Under the pieces are notes generated by a model, which did no database searches, was not told where the DNA came from, and saw only the letters and a list, made by a program, of their open reading frames with translations. Of a stretch of 64,000 nt of DNA, positions 10,452 through 19,429 are shown one piece after another; position 1 is the first letter of the stretch; each line of letters begins with the position of its first letter. Both the position numbers and the translations under genes were made by a program. The stretch is from contig NZ_JQBX01000012.1 of assembly GCF_001437075.1 (NCBI RefSeq), positions 1 to 64,000 on the forward strand. The letters are read 5' to 3'. The stretch is from Pediococcus stilesii. GTDB taxonomy: Bacteria > Bacillota > Bacilli > Lactobacillales > Lactobacillaceae.

Positions 10452-11126
10452 TTGGATACCATTTTAAAAAAAATGGCCGTTGAATCAATTATAAATAATC
10501 CTTTTGAAACATCTGCAATTATTGGAATTACTGGTAATATTGCTTCTGGGAAATCGACAATGGCCATTAAACTCATGCAAACGTATAAAACTCTCTTCCC
10601 CGATTTACATGTTCAAACTATATCTACCGATAATTTTCTAAAGAAAAACTCAATTTTAAAAAAAGAAAATATATTTAATAAAAAAGGATTTCCAGAGAGT
10701 TACGATCAAACACTAATTGATAAATTCATAGATGCCATACATACAAATTCCCAAATATTTTTACCAGTATACGACCATCAGATTAATGATATTGTCCCAG
10801 ATAAGAAAATATTTATCAATCAGCCTGATATATTGATTATTGAGGGATTAATCGTGTTACAACCCGATTTTTACCCATTACTTAATTACTCCATTTTCAT
10901 TGATTCTAGTCCAAGCGACAACTATGAGTGGTTTAAACAACGATGCTCAAAGCTTAAATTGCAAGAAGCATATCATATGAACGACAAAGAGTTTTACTCT
11001 TTAATGGATTATAACTGGACATCGATAAATCTCGTTAACTTTAATAATCATATTTTACCCTTAAAAAATCTTGCTACTAGATGTATACGGTTGAACGTTC
11101 AACATCAAATTGAGTCCCTTGTCTAA
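10452..11126 (+). CDS. coaA: Short type I pantothenate kinase-like protein
   Basis: The 224-residue protein resembles bacterial CoaA. It has a P-loop GNIASGKS (residues 28-35), the STDNFL segment, KGFPESYDQTLIDKF, PVYDHQINDIVP and QPDILIIEGLIVLQ. CoaA phosphorylates pantothenate, the first step of CoA synthesis. TTG at 10452 is chosen as start because AGGAGGA lies five bases upstream; earlier in-frame starts lie inside the pct terminator. It is shorter than the usual length of about 300 residues, lacking much of the N-terminus. Its place between a CoA-transferase and a regulator suggests extra CoA supply for this module. A uridine-kinase-like role cannot be excluded. Confidence 0.72.
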   Translation: MDTILKKMAVESIINNPFETSAIIGITGNIASGKSTMAIKLMQTYKTLFPDLHVQTISTDNFLKKNSILKKENIFNKKGFPESYDQTLIDKFIDAIHTNSQIFLPVYDHQINDIVPDKKIFINQPDILIIEGLIVLQPDFYPLLNYSIFIDSSPSDNYEWFKQRCSKLKLQEAYHMNDKEFYSLMDYNWTSINLVNFNNHILPLKNLATRCIRLNVQHQIESLV

Positions 11127-11173
11127 AATATCAACTTCTTATTTCTTCGAATTATTGAAAGGAAATGAAAATC

Positions 11174-12064
11174 ATGATCGAATTCAATCAACTGTACTAC
11201 TTAATTACCATCGTGGACAATGATTTTAATTTAACTCGGAGTGCTAAGCTACTACATCTAACTCAACCTGCGCTGAGCAAATCCATAGCAGAGTTGGAAT
11301 ACAGACAGGACGTCAAAATTTTTAACAGAAAAAAAGGAAGAATCGTTGGATTAACTACTGTCGGTAACAAACTCATCCATGACGCAAACAAAGTTTATAA
11401 AAATTACACAACAATGATGGCCCATTTACAAAATATATCCTCTTCCGATCACGGTACAGTGAGAATTGGTATCGCTCCGGTCATTATTTCTACTGTTTTT
11501 AGTGATGCAATAACACTTTTTATGCAAGAAAATCCTGGCATAAAATTGGAGCTTGTTGAAAAAGGTGCTTATAAACTACAAGAAATGTTGGCCTTAGGTA
11601 AGCTGGATCTCGCAGTTCTGGTATCACCCGTTACGTTTAATTCAATTGAAGAATCAGTTATATACAGAAATTCTGTTGCCGTCTGGTTCAATAGACACCA
11701 TCGATTTCATAAAATGGCGGGCGCTATTCCTCTATCTGAAATTGCTAAAGAAAAAATCATCACATTGTCTGACAACTTTATGGTAACGTATCAGTTCAAA
11801 AATTTATTATGTAAAAATCATCTAGATCCTGATATTTTTTTCCAAACTGAATCCTGGGACTTGATCCTCAACATGTGTCAAGATACCGATTCTATTGGAA
11901 TCATAGCGGCTCCAATAGAAAATAATTATGATGTAAAAGAAATTGAGCATCGCGATATAATTCCTTATTTTCCGTGGAACATTTCTATTTGTAATGTTTT
12001 TAATGCTCAACCCAATGCAACTGTGGATCATGCAAAAGAATGGTTTAAGAACTATTTTTCATAA
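11174..12064 (+). CDS. LysR-family transcriptional regulator
   Basis: The 296-residue protein starts with a LysR winged helix-turn-helix (NQLYYLITIVDNDFNLTRSA, then LTQPALSKSIAELE) and continues with an effector-binding domain from about residue 90. The start at 11174 is preferred because AAAGGA is about ten bases upstream, whereas the ATG at 11165 follows it by one base. As the last gene of the rightward unit it is the natural candidate regulator of the glycerol/acyl-CoA cluster, with an organic acid or CoA ester as a possible ligand. Its target sites are not proven. Confidence 0.85.
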   Translation: MIEFNQLYYLITIVDNDFNLTRSAKLLHLTQPALSKSIAELEYRQDVKIFNRKKGRIVGLTTVGNKLIHDANKVYKNYTTMMAHLQNISSSDHGTVRIGIAPVIISTVFSDAITLFMQENPGIKLELVEKGAYKLQEMLALGKLDLAVLVSPVTFNSIEESVIYRNSVAVWFNRHHRFHKMAGAIPLSEIAKEKIITLSDNFMVTYQFKNLLCKNHLDPDIFFQTESWDLILNMCQDTDSIGIIAAPIENNYDVKEIEHRDIIPYFPWNISICNVFNAQPNATVDHAKEWFKNYFS

Positions 12065-12066
12065 CC

Positions 12067-12112
12067 AAAAGGCCCAATGGTGAAGAATTATCTTCATCAT
12101 TGGGCCTTTTTT
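12067..12112. terminator. Bidirectional terminator between lysR and prs
   Basis: Nearly perfect 20-base arms starting AAAAGGCCCAATGG with loop ATTA end in T runs on both strands. It serves lysR on the plus strand and prs on the minus strand. In the island model it arrived with the insert and replaced the older prs terminator now at 1231-1272. Confidence 0.85.
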
Positions 12113-12140
12113 AACTTAAACTCAAGCGTTTTTTCAGAAG

Positions 12141-12212
12141 CTACTCTTTTTCAATACTAAAACGATTGTTGAAGAGTGGACTAACTGGTTTATTTTCGTG
12201 GATTAAGCGAAT
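12141..12212. repeat. 72-base direct repeat at the prs 3' end (right boundary of putative island)
   Basis: This is the intact 3' end of prs, including its TAG stop, and the partner of 1289-1360 with one mismatch. The two copies lie 10,852 bases apart in the same orientation and enclose apbE, glpD, glpK, the FabK-like gene, crt, glpF, pct, coaA and lysR. Similarity ends abruptly at both edges. An insertion that restores the target gene's 3' end is typical of integrase-mediated events. Confidence 0.85.
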
Positions 12213-13121
12213 TGCTTCACCAATTAGTGGTCCAACTGAAATACTAGTAATTTTATCGATTTTCTTTTCTTCTGGAAGTTGAATTGAATCCGTCACAATC
12301 AATTCCTTGATTGGTGAGTTTTGAATTCTTTCAATTGCAGGGCCTGACAAAACTGGATGAGTACAACTTGCATAAACTTCAGTTGCACCAGCGTCAATCA
12401 ATGCTTGAGCACCAAGCGTGATTGTTCCCGCTGTATCAATCATATCGTCAATCATAATACAACGTTTGCCCTTAACTTCACCAATAATATTCATAACCTC
12501 AGCAACATTAGCACGTGGGCGACGTTTATCAATGATCGCAATTGGAGCCTTCAAAAATTCAGCTAATTTACGAGCACGCGTTACACCACCATGATCAGGC
12601 GATACAACCACGGTATCTTCATCAAGACCGCGTTCGATAAAGTGATCGGCTAAAAGTGGTGCACCCATCAGGTGGTCCAAAGGAATATCAAAGAAGCCTT
12701 GAATTTGAGCTGCATGGAGATCAAGAGCAATAATTCGTGTTGCTCCTGCACGTTCAATCATGTTAGCAACTAATTTAGCTGTAATTGGTTCGCGTGAACG
12801 AGCCTTACGATCCTGACGAGCATATCCATAATAAGGAATAACGATGTTGATAGTCTTAGCGCTTGCACGTTTCAACGCATCAATCATAATTAACATTTCC
12901 ATCAAATTATCATTAACAGGAGCAGATGTGGATTGAATAATATAAACTTCATCACCACGAATACTTTCTTCAATATTAATACGAATCTCACCATCTCGGA
13001 ATCGATCTACAGATGTTTTACCGAGTTCTACACCAACTGCCTTAGCAATCTTTTCAGCTAAGGGCTTGTTCGAATTCAAAGCAAAAATTTTTAGCTTTGG
13101 ATCGGAATAATGTTCAGACAT
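12141..13121 (-). CDS. prs: Ribose-phosphate pyrophosphokinase (PRPP synthetase)
   Basis: The 326-residue enzyme makes PRPP from ribose-5-phosphate and ATP for nucleotide, histidine and tryptophan synthesis. Visible motifs are the flexible-loop segment [17 protein letters not shown], the [18 protein letters not shown] block and the PRPP-binding loop [13 protein letters not shown]. The ATG at 13121 follows GGAGG by five bases; the longer frame to 13133 would start at a TTG overlapping that site. It forms a core block with glmU and purR. Its last 72 bases are duplicated at 1289-1360, and the reading frame is intact. Confidence 0.96.
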   Translation of the reverse strand: MSEHYSDPKLKIFALNSNKPLAEKIAKAVGVELGKTSVDRFRDGEIRINIEESIRGDEVYIIQSTSAPVNDNLMEMLIMIDALKRASAKTINIVIPYYGYARQDRKARSREPITAKLVANMIERAGATRIIALDLHAAQIQGFFDIPLDHLMGAPLLADHFIERGLDEDTVVVSPDHGGVTRARKLAEFLKAPIAIIDKRRPRANVAEVMNIIGEVKGKRCIMIDDMIDTAGTITLGAQALIDAGATEVYASCTHPVLSGPAIERIQNSPIKELIVTDSIQLPEEKKIDKITSISVGPLIGEAIRLIHENKPVSPLFNNRFSIEKE

Positions 13122-13229
13122 GTTTGCCTCCAAAAGATTATAAGATATTGAGTTTATTCAATTTTTCCATATAATATCATAATTCATTTTGCCTACTAAA
13201 AGCAAGTTACTAATGTAATTACTACTCTT

Positions 13230-14633
13230 TTACTCCCGATTCTCCTTTTCCGCCTTCAAAGCTGCCTCGTATACCGGCAACTTCTTGAAAAATCCTTCTT
13301 TATTAACTTGACGTCCACGGGCAATTCCCATTTCATATTGTTCGACATCATCAGTAATCGTTGAGCCAGCGGCAACATAACTATGATCAGCCAACTTAAC
13401 CGGTGCAACGATGTTAGCGTTGCTTCCGATAAATGAATAGTCGCCGACCGTTGAGTGATGTTTATTAACACCATCATAATTAACAAATACAACTCCACAA
13501 CCGATGTTAATGTCAGTACCTAATGTCGCATCCCCAACGTAGCTCAAATGTCCCATTTTTGTTCTCGCACCTAATGTCGCATTCTTTACCTCACAGTAGT
13601 TTCCAATGTGGACAAACTCGCCAATTTCGGACTTTGGACGTAAATGACTGTGCGGTCCAACATTACTGTCATGGTGCATTACAGCCTTCTCTAGATGTGA
13701 TGAAGTAACCGTTACACGATCTTCAATCGTCGAATCCACAATTTTAGAATGTGCTCCAATTACACAATCGGAACCGATCTTAGTGTTCCCTTGCAATTGG
13801 ACTCCGGGCTCAATGATTGTATCTGATCCGATTTCAATCCCATAATCAATATATGTGCTATCAGGATCAATAATCGTAACGCCATTAACCATGTGCTCGT
13901 CGTTAATTCTTCGTTGCATAACCTTAGTTGCTTTAGAAAGCGCTAGCCGATCGTTAACACCCATTGATTCTGAAAAATCATCCATCTCGTAAGCTGCAAC
14001 AATTTCTCCGGCATCTTTCATGATTCCAATTACGTCAGGAAGATAGTATTCACCTTGTGCATTATCATTTTTAACTTGGTGAAGCGCTGCAAAAAGCTTC
14101 TTATTATCGAAACAATAAACTCCTGTATTAATTTCGTTAATTTCTGCCTCTTCGTTAGTTGCGTCTTTTTGTTCAACAATCTTGGAGACCACTCCAATTT
14201 CATTTCGAACAATTCGACCGTATGAAAACGGATTGGCCGTCCGAGCAGTCAAAATCGTTGCTGCAGCACCTTTTTGACGATGATACTCAAATAAATTTTC
14301 AAACGTTTTTGCCGTAAAAAGCGGTGTGTCACCACTAACAATCATGGTCATTCCGTCTTTATCGCCCAAAATTTTTTCTGCCTGTAAAACCGCATGCCCA
14401 GTTCCTAATTGTTCGGTTTGAACGGCATATTCGGTTCGATTACCCAGTAGTTCACGCACTTTCTCAGCACCATGTCCAATAATGGTTACAACATGATCCA
14501 TATCAGTCTTCTCAACTTGGGTTAGCACATGGTCGACCATGGCTTTTCCACATACTTGGTGTAAAACCTTGTAAAGTTTTGACTTCATTCGGGTTCCTTG
14601 ACCCGCGGCTAAGATAATTGTATTTTTCTCCAT
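13230..14633 (-). CDS. glmU: Bifunctional GlmU (glucosamine-1-phosphate acetyltransferase / GlcNAc-1-P uridyltransferase)
   Basis: The 467-residue protein has an N-terminal pyrophosphorylase domain ([19 protein letters not shown]) and a C-terminal left-handed beta-helix built of hexapeptide repeats, from about residue 250 on, with the [18 protein letters not shown] acetyltransferase region. It makes UDP-GlcNAc for cell wall synthesis in the cytosol. It starts 3 bases after purR ends, so purR and glmU are co-transcribed, with prs downstream. The length matches the family. Confidence 0.96.
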   Translation of the reverse strand: MEKNTIILAAGQGTRMKSKLYKVLHQVCGKAMVDHVLTQVEKTDMDHVVTIIGHGAEKVRELLGNRTEYAVQTEQLGTGHAVLQAEKILGDKDGMTMIVSGDTPLFTAKTFENLFEYHRQKGAAATILTARTANPFSYGRIVRNEIGVVSKIVEQKDATNEEAEINEINTGVYCFDNKKLFAALHQVKNDNAQGEYYLPDVIGIMKDAGEIVAAYEMDDFSESMGVNDRLALSKATKVMQRRINDEHMVNGVTIIDPDSTYIDYGIEIGSDTIIEPGVQLQGNTKIGSDCVIGAHSKIVDSTIEDRVTVTSSHLEKAVMHHDSNVGPHSHLRPKSEIGEFVHIGNYCEVKNATLGARTKMGHLSYVGDATLGTDINIGCGVVFVNYDGVNKHHSTVGDYSFIGSNANIVAPVKLADHSYVAAGSTITDDVEQYEMGIARGRQVNKEGFFKKLPVYEAALKAEKENRE

Positions 14634-14636
14634 AAT

Positions 14637-15473
14637 TTAAATCTCCTCAATCTCTTTAAAATTTCGATTAAAGTAATTTCCAGATTTGATTTGAACTTGT
14701 CCCTCTTGTGATGTATCAACGTTTAATAGTGACGTAAAATCTTCAATTGCACGTTGACCTTTATATGTACCTTCGGCAAGAACGGCAATTCCAATTAATT
14801 CGGCTTCAAATTCTTTTAATAGGTCGACCATGGCATGGACCGTGCCGCCGCCCTTCATAAAATCATCGACAATTAGAACTTTCATCCCACGTTGCAAACT
14901 TCTCTTAGATAGCTCCATTTTTTGAATTCGTTCTGATGACCGTGAAACGTAATTAACTGAAATCGTTGAACCTTCTGTTATTACTGACTCGTGACGGACA
15001 ATAATAAATGGAACGTTCAAACAATTTGCCACTGCTTGTGCCAATGGAATTCCCTTTGTCTCTACCGTCATTACTGCGTCGACGCCCGTTCGAACGTACT
15101 CACTTGCAAGCATTCGACCGATTGACCGTAATGTTCTGGGGTGTCCTAATAAATCGGACATGTACAGATAACCTCCCGGCAGTTTCCGACTCGGATCCGA
15201 TAATTGTTCGGTTAGTTCCTTAACTACCTGATGCGCTTCACTTTTTCCAATTCCTGGAAGAAATTTGATTCCTCCCGCAGCACCATTCGTAATTTCAATT
15301 GTTCCTAATTCTTGTTTTTCTAAAGTTGATTTCATGATTGATAAATCTTCACTGATCGAGGATTTAGCGGATGAATATCGCTTAACGAAAAATCCAGAAG
15401 TAATTAATGTTCGCGGATGATTGATTAAATAGTTCGTCATATCAATCAATCTTTCACTTCGCTTCAATTTCAT
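14637..15473 (-). CDS. purR: Purine operon repressor PurR (phosphoribosyltransferase fold)
   Basis: The 278-residue protein matches the Bacillus-type PurR: an N-terminal winged helix (RLIDMTNYLINHPRTLI, SSAKSSISEDLSIMK) and a type I PRTase domain with the PRPP loop VLIVDDFMKGGGT. It represses or activates purine genes in response to PRPP, made by the nearby prs product. The ATG at 15473 follows TGGAG with normal spacing; a GTG nine bases earlier overlaps that site. The order purR-glmU-prs is typical of Lactobacillaceae. Confidence 0.95.
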   Translation of the reverse strand: MKLKRSERLIDMTNYLINHPRTLITSGFFVKRYSSAKSSISEDLSIMKSTLEKQELGTIEITNGAAGGIKFLPGIGKSEAHQVVKELTEQLSDPSRKLPGGYLYMSDLLGHPRTLRSIGRMLASEYVRTGVDAVMTVETKGIPLAQAVANCLNVPFIIVRHESVITEGSTISVNYVSRSSERIQKMELSKRSLQRGMKVLIVDDFMKGGGTVHAMVDLLKEFEAELIGIAVLAEGTYKGQRAIEDFTSLLNVDTSQEGQVQIKSGNYFNRNFKEIEEI

Positions 15474-15585
15474 TGGTGTCACTCCACTCTGTTAAAAATA
15501 AAAATCGCAAAACTTGATTGCGTAACTATATTTTATCATAGTTAAATAGTAATGTTCGGATTTTGAAGCCTAAAATATAAAAAAT

Positions 15586-15653
15586 AGAAGTGTACAAGAA
15601 CTTCAGGTTGTTTAAGAAAAAGTTCTTAACCCTTCCATTTCTTCTACACTTCT
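15586..15653 (-). terminator. Terminator-like hairpin after adcB
   Basis: Arms AGAAGTGTA (15586-15594) and TACACTTCT (15645-15653) enclose a second stem-loop. On the minus strand the hairpin is followed by a T-rich run (15570-15585). It overlaps the adcB stop and would end the adcACB transcript. Confidence 0.6.
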
Positions 15654-16440
15654 AATTTTCCTGTCTGAAAAGCATGGATCCAAAATAAATGATACATTCG
15701 ATTGACGCAATGAAGAAGCTCACCGGCCAATTGGTAATGTATCCTAAATAAAGCCCTAACCACACACCAATCAATGCGGCACCAATCGAGAAGAGCATCA
15801 TTCCACTAACCGTCCTGGCAACAATTTTAGCTGCGGCAGCAGGCAACGTCAACAATACAAAAATTAATAGTGATCCCACAATTTGTGCGGCCGTACTAAC
15901 ACTTAAAGCTAGCACTACCAAAAATAGAATCGAAACAAAATTAGTGTGAATCCCCTTAACCGAAGCTCCAATGTGGTCAAATGAATCAAATTTAAGTGGT
16001 CGATACATAAATAAAATAAAGACTAGCGAAACGATCGTAAGTAGCAAGACCTGATTTACTTCGTCTCGACCAATTCCAATCACGCTACCAAATAAAATGT
16101 TCGTCGCATAGCTGACATTTTTATTTGAAATTGATAGAAACAAAATTCCCAGACCCAAGAATAGGCTGGATACCGCGGAAATTGCGGATTCGCGCCGGGA
16201 TGCTTGAACACTCATTTTTCCGATTAAGATTGAACTAACAATGGTGAAAAGCAACATTCCAGTCAAAGCTTGCCATCCCATAAAAATTCCGAAAGCGGCT
16301 CCTGAAAAACCAATCTCTGAAAGCATGTGCGATAGAAACGACATATTGCGACCTACGACATAGACTCCCATAATTCCACAAATAATAGCGATAAATGTTC
16401 CCGCAATGTACGCATTCTGCATAAATTCAAAACTAAACAT
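15652..16440 (-). CDS. adcB: Metal (zinc) ABC transporter permease
   Basis: The 262-residue protein with about seven or eight hydrophobic segments belongs to the ABC-3 (ZnuB/AdcB/MntB) family, for example FSFEFMQNAYIAGTFIAII and FLSHMLSEIGFSGAAFGIF. The ATG at 16440 follows GAGGAGG with good spacing and overlaps the end of adcC by eight bases, so translation is probably coupled. It forms a transporter with the ATPase and binding protein upstream. The Zur-like operator before adcA favours zinc over manganese. Confidence 0.9.
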   Translation of the reverse strand: MFSFEFMQNAYIAGTFIAIICGIMGVYVVGRNMSFLSHMLSEIGFSGAAFGIFMGWQALTGMLLFTIVSSILIGKMSVQASRRESAISAVSSLFLGLGILFLSISNKNVSYATNILFGSVIGIGRDEVNQVLLLTIVSLVFILFMYRPLKFDSFDHIGASVKGIHTNFVSILFLVVLALSVSTAAQIVGSLLIFVLLTLPAAAAKIVARTVSGMMLFSIGAALIGVWLGLYLGYITNWPVSFFIASIECIIYFGSMLFRQEN

Positions 16441-17113
16441 TAAGTAAATCCTCCTCGCTATTAATATCATCCACATCGCCTAACGCATAGTGGTCTTTTT
16501 TTAACATTAAATATCGATTGGAATACTGTTTCATTAAATCAAAATCATGCGTAACCGATATCACTGTTAGATCATGTTGTTGATTAAAATGCTGAACAAG
16601 ATTAAATAACTCGTATTTTCGAACACTATCCAGACTCGCGGTAGATTCATCCAAAATCAATAAATCCGGCTGATCAACTAAAGCTTGTGCTAAATATGCT
16701 TTTTGCTTTTGTCCTCCGGATGCACGACCCATTCTTGTATTTTGAATATCGACCAAATCGGTTTCTTCCAATATCTCATCCAAACGCATTCGCTCGCTCT
16801 TGGTTAACCACGGTGCCTTACCATCCTGTAGATTTAAAGCGACGAAATCTCGAATTGATAATGGGTAGTCCTGATCAATATTTCTAAACTGGGGAACGTA
16901 ACCAATCTTGGTTCCCTTTCGAAATTTTATATCACCGCCGGTCGGCTTCAATTGGTTAAGCAATATTCGAATTAATGTGGTCTTTCCAACCCCATTTTCA
17001 CCAATAATACTTAGAAATTCTCGTCGATCAACATCAAAACTTAATTGATTAAATAACTGTTGCTCAGGAAAATCCATCGCTAGGTTATGTACTTGAATCA
17101 GCGTTTCTGTCAT
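16433..17113 (-). CDS. adcC: Metal (zinc) ABC transporter ATP-binding protein
   Basis: The 226-residue ATPase has Walker A GENGVGKTT (near residue 38), a variant signature ASGGQKQKAYLA in place of LSGGQ, Walker B LLILDEST and the switch histidine in SVTHD. It powers import through AdcB. Its ATG shares one base with the stop of adcA (TAATG), a tight operon arrangement. Confidence 0.92.
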   Translation of the reverse strand: MTETLIQVHNLAMDFPEQQLFNQLSFDVDRREFLSIIGENGVGKTTLIRILLNQLKPTGGDIKFRKGTKIGYVPQFRNIDQDYPLSIRDFVALNLQDGKAPWLTKSERMRLDEILEETDLVDIQNTRMGRASGGQKQKAYLAQALVDQPDLLILDESTASLDSVRKYELFNLVQHFNQQHDLTVISVTHDFDLMKQYSNRYLMLKKDHYALGDVDDINSEEDLLNV

Positions 17114-18000
17114 TATTTTTTACCTTCTTGTATTTTACTAATCTGATCTAATTGTGAAAGCATCCACGACTGATAATTTTTTCCGGACGGCATCGTCTCC
17201 GTCACGTTAACCACTGGTACGTCACTTTTTTTAGCAAGTTCTAGTAATTCATCAATTACTTTATTACCAGTTTGCTTGTTGTTAACAACGAACTCGACTC
17301 GTTTTTTTCTGAGGTCATTCTGTAATTTTTCTACCATTTTCGGTGACGGATCAGTTTCATTTTCGATAGCCAACGCAAATTGATTATCACTAACTTTATA
17401 GTTCAATTCACTGAGCGTATAGTCATAAACGGGCTCAGTAACAGCAACCTTTTTACCGCCGCTATTCGCTTTTATTTGGTTTATCTTTTGTTGAACTGGC
17501 TCTAACGACTTAACGTAAGCATTAGCATTTTTTTGATATTCTTTTTGATGTTTAGGATCCTTATGCCCCAACTCGGTAGCTAAGTGCCGAGCCATTGTCC
17601 GCATTGTCGCCAACTTATACCAAAGATGCGGGTTGTCGCCATCTTTTTTATCCATCAGTTTTCCCGCATTTAAAACCTTGATTCCTTTTTTTTGCGGCGT
17701 TATTTTTTGAATCCATGTATCTGAGCCAACACCATTTTCAAGAACGATGTCAGCATTCACCATTAATTTTGCCGTTTTAGTTGTTGGCTCAAAATCATGC
17801 GGGTCTACCGCCGGATTATCAATAATATTTGTAACCTTAACATGATTCCCACCAACTTTTTTAGCAATTTCACCATAAAAGTTTAGCGTACTAACCACTT
17901 CTATTTTTCCACTCGAGGAACCCTTTTGATTCGTACATCCACTAATAAAAAATGCACCCACCATTATGATTCCCAGCAGCCATCCTATTTTTAATCGCAT
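17113..18000 (-). CDS. adcA: Metal (zinc) ABC transporter substrate-binding lipoprotein
   Basis: The 295-residue protein starts with a lipoprotein signal (hydrophobic stretch ending FFISGC). Probable metal ligands are the histidines in VDPHDFEP and NPHLWYK, the glutamate in AVTEPVYD and the aspartate in NETDPSP. There is no histidine-rich loop of the kind common in ZnuA/AdcA, and an H/H/E/D set also fits manganese binders, so specificity is not settled by the protein alone. The ATG at 18000 follows TTTGGAGG; the upstream TTG overlaps that site. It is the first gene of the operon, behind a Zur-like box. Confidence 0.88.
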   Translation of the reverse strand: MRLKIGWLLGIIMVGAFFISGCTNQKGSSSGKIEVVSTLNFYGEIAKKVGGNHVKVTNIIDNPAVDPHDFEPTTKTAKLMVNADIVLENGVGSDTWIQKITPQKKGIKVLNAGKLMDKKDGDNPHLWYKLATMRTMARHLATELGHKDPKHQKEYQKNANAYVKSLEPVQQKINQIKANSGGKKVAVTEPVYDYTLSELNYKVSDNQFALAIENETDPSPKMVEKLQNDLRKKRVEFVVNNKQTGNKVIDELLELAKKSDVPVVNVTETMPSGKNYQSWMLSQLDQISKIQEGKK

Positions 18001-18010
18001 CTTTTCCTCC

Positions 18011-18046
18011 AAAGAGTAATAATTACTATTTACTTAAACAATTATA
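18011..18046 (-). promoter_or_regulatory. Putative Zur operator and -10 box for adcACB
   Basis: The core GTAATAATTAC (18016-18026), with AAA and TTT flanks over 18011-18031, matches the Bacillus Zur-box pattern AAATCGTAATNATTACGATTT at all but about four positions. A TATAAT -10 (minus strand, 18041-18046) lies just upstream, so the box begins roughly at +10, where a bound repressor would block elongation. The ribosome site of adcA follows directly. Confidence 0.65.
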
Positions 18047-18080
18047 TCAAAAGTTTTTCAATTTTCTACTATAAATCATA

Positions 18081-18107
18081 AGATAGCGCTTCCAAAGATG
18101 GTATAAT
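18081..18107 (+). promoter_or_regulatory. cre-like site and -10 box upstream of the Eis-like gene
   Basis: TGGAAGCGCTATCT (minus strand, 18081-18094) matches the cre pattern except for its last base. It overlaps the -35 region of a TATAAT -10 at 18102-18107. This suggests catabolite control of the acetyltransferase gene. Confidence 0.5.
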
Positions 18108-18141
18108 TTGTTGTATTAACAATAAAATTAGGAGGGTCATC

Positions 18142-19314
18142 ATGAGCAACTTTATTTTAAGTCATCAACAACAAGACCAAATTTACCAGTTATATTTATA
18201 CGCATTCAACGCTCAAGATAGCGCTCAGCGAAAAGACTTTTGGAACGATCGTTTCCAACATTCCATTCCTTATGGAATCAGCAACAACGGTCAAATTGAA
18301 ACGGGAGTTCTTAGTATTCCTTTCTCCGTAAATTTTTTTGGTAAAACATTTAAAATGAACGGAATTAGTGACGTAATGAGTGCTCCGGAAGCTTCCGGAA
18401 AAGGTGGTGCTAGTCAACTAATGACCGCCGCTTTAAACGATATGTACGCAAACGGAACAACTTTATCATACTTGGCTCCTTTTGCTTTCGGTTACTATCG
18501 TCGTTTCGGATATGAACAGATCTTTGATCACATCCACTATTCAATTCCAAGCGACAAACTTCCACGTATTAGTGGTAATCCATCCATTAAAATTAAACGC
18601 ATGGACTTCGATGCTGGAATTGATTTAATCAAACCAATCTACGAGCAATCCGAACTCGCGACCCACGGTGGCCTTAAACGAGAAGATTGGTGGTGGCATT
18701 ATTTACCAAAGAAGTTCAGCACTCGAAAACTAGCCGTTGCATTTACCGAGCAACAGCCAACGGGATATATTATCTACGAACGCAGCGCAACCAATTTTAT
18801 CATTCATGAAATTGCTAGCTTAAACAATGATAGTCGGACGGCCTTATGGAAATTCGTGACTAAACACGGAACCACCGCCGAAACTTTTGTCTACAATAGT
18901 TCGTCGTCAAACTCCAAACTAGATTTGATCGATGAGCCTTGGAACGTATCTTCACAAATCAATCCATATATGATGGCCCGGATCGTCAATCTGGAAAGCT
19001 TCCTGACTAACTACCCGACTCCCATCCATGACTTAAACTTTACATTTGATATCACGGATGAAACAATTTTTGAAAATACCGGTCGCTGGAACGTTCAAGT
19101 CACAAATCAAATGGTGAAAGTTACAAAAATAACCTCTGAAATTGATTCAAAGAACGCCTTAACAATTCAAGCACTAACAAAAGTTCTTTTTGGATACCGT
19201 TCATTGGCCTCGCAAGCTCAATTTGGCAAAATTCCTAACGTGGGGGCCGAGTTAATTCAGAAATTGGATTCTTTTGCTATTAAGGGTACTCCGATTTTAG
19301 CCGATTATTTCTAA
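18142..19314 (+). CDS. Eis-like GNAT N-acetyltransferase
   Basis: The 390-residue protein has the Eis architecture: two GNAT-like domains and a C-terminal sterol-carrier-like domain. The acetyl-CoA segment appears near residue 92 (APEASGKGGASQLM) and is followed by SYLAPFAFGYYRRFGYE, a hallmark of the family. Eis proteins acetylate amines, including aminoglycosides in mycobacteria; the substrate in lactobacilli is unknown. The start follows TTAGGAGGG. It stands alone, divergent from adcA, with a cre-like site in its promoter. Confidence 0.85.
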   Translation: MSNFILSHQQQDQIYQLYLYAFNAQDSAQRKDFWNDRFQHSIPYGISNNGQIETGVLSIPFSVNFFGKTFKMNGISDVMSAPEASGKGGASQLMTAALNDMYANGTTLSYLAPFAFGYYRRFGYEQIFDHIHYSIPSDKLPRISGNPSIKIKRMDFDAGIDLIKPIYEQSELATHGGLKREDWWWHYLPKKFSTRKLAVAFTEQQPTGYIIYERSATNFIIHEIASLNNDSRTALWKFVTKHGTTAETFVYNSSSSNSKLDLIDEPWNVSSQINPYMMARIVNLESFLTNYPTPIHDLNFTFDITDETIFENTGRWNVQVTNQMVKVTKITSEIDSKNALTIQALTKVLFGYRSLASQAQFGKIPNVGAELIQKLDSFAIKGTPILADYF

Positions 19315-19429
19315 AAATCATCCCCAACACTGTTTACATATGCTTTAACGAAGCGGATTAGTGGACTTCATTACTACAAATCACTATACTTCGATTAGTT
19401 AATATGTATCGGGATTAGGGGTGTTTTTT

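Noticed and set aside
13523-13708. Short open frames opposite glmU, prs, mvaA and other core genes
   Set aside because: They are antisense shadows without ribosome sites or recognisable domains.
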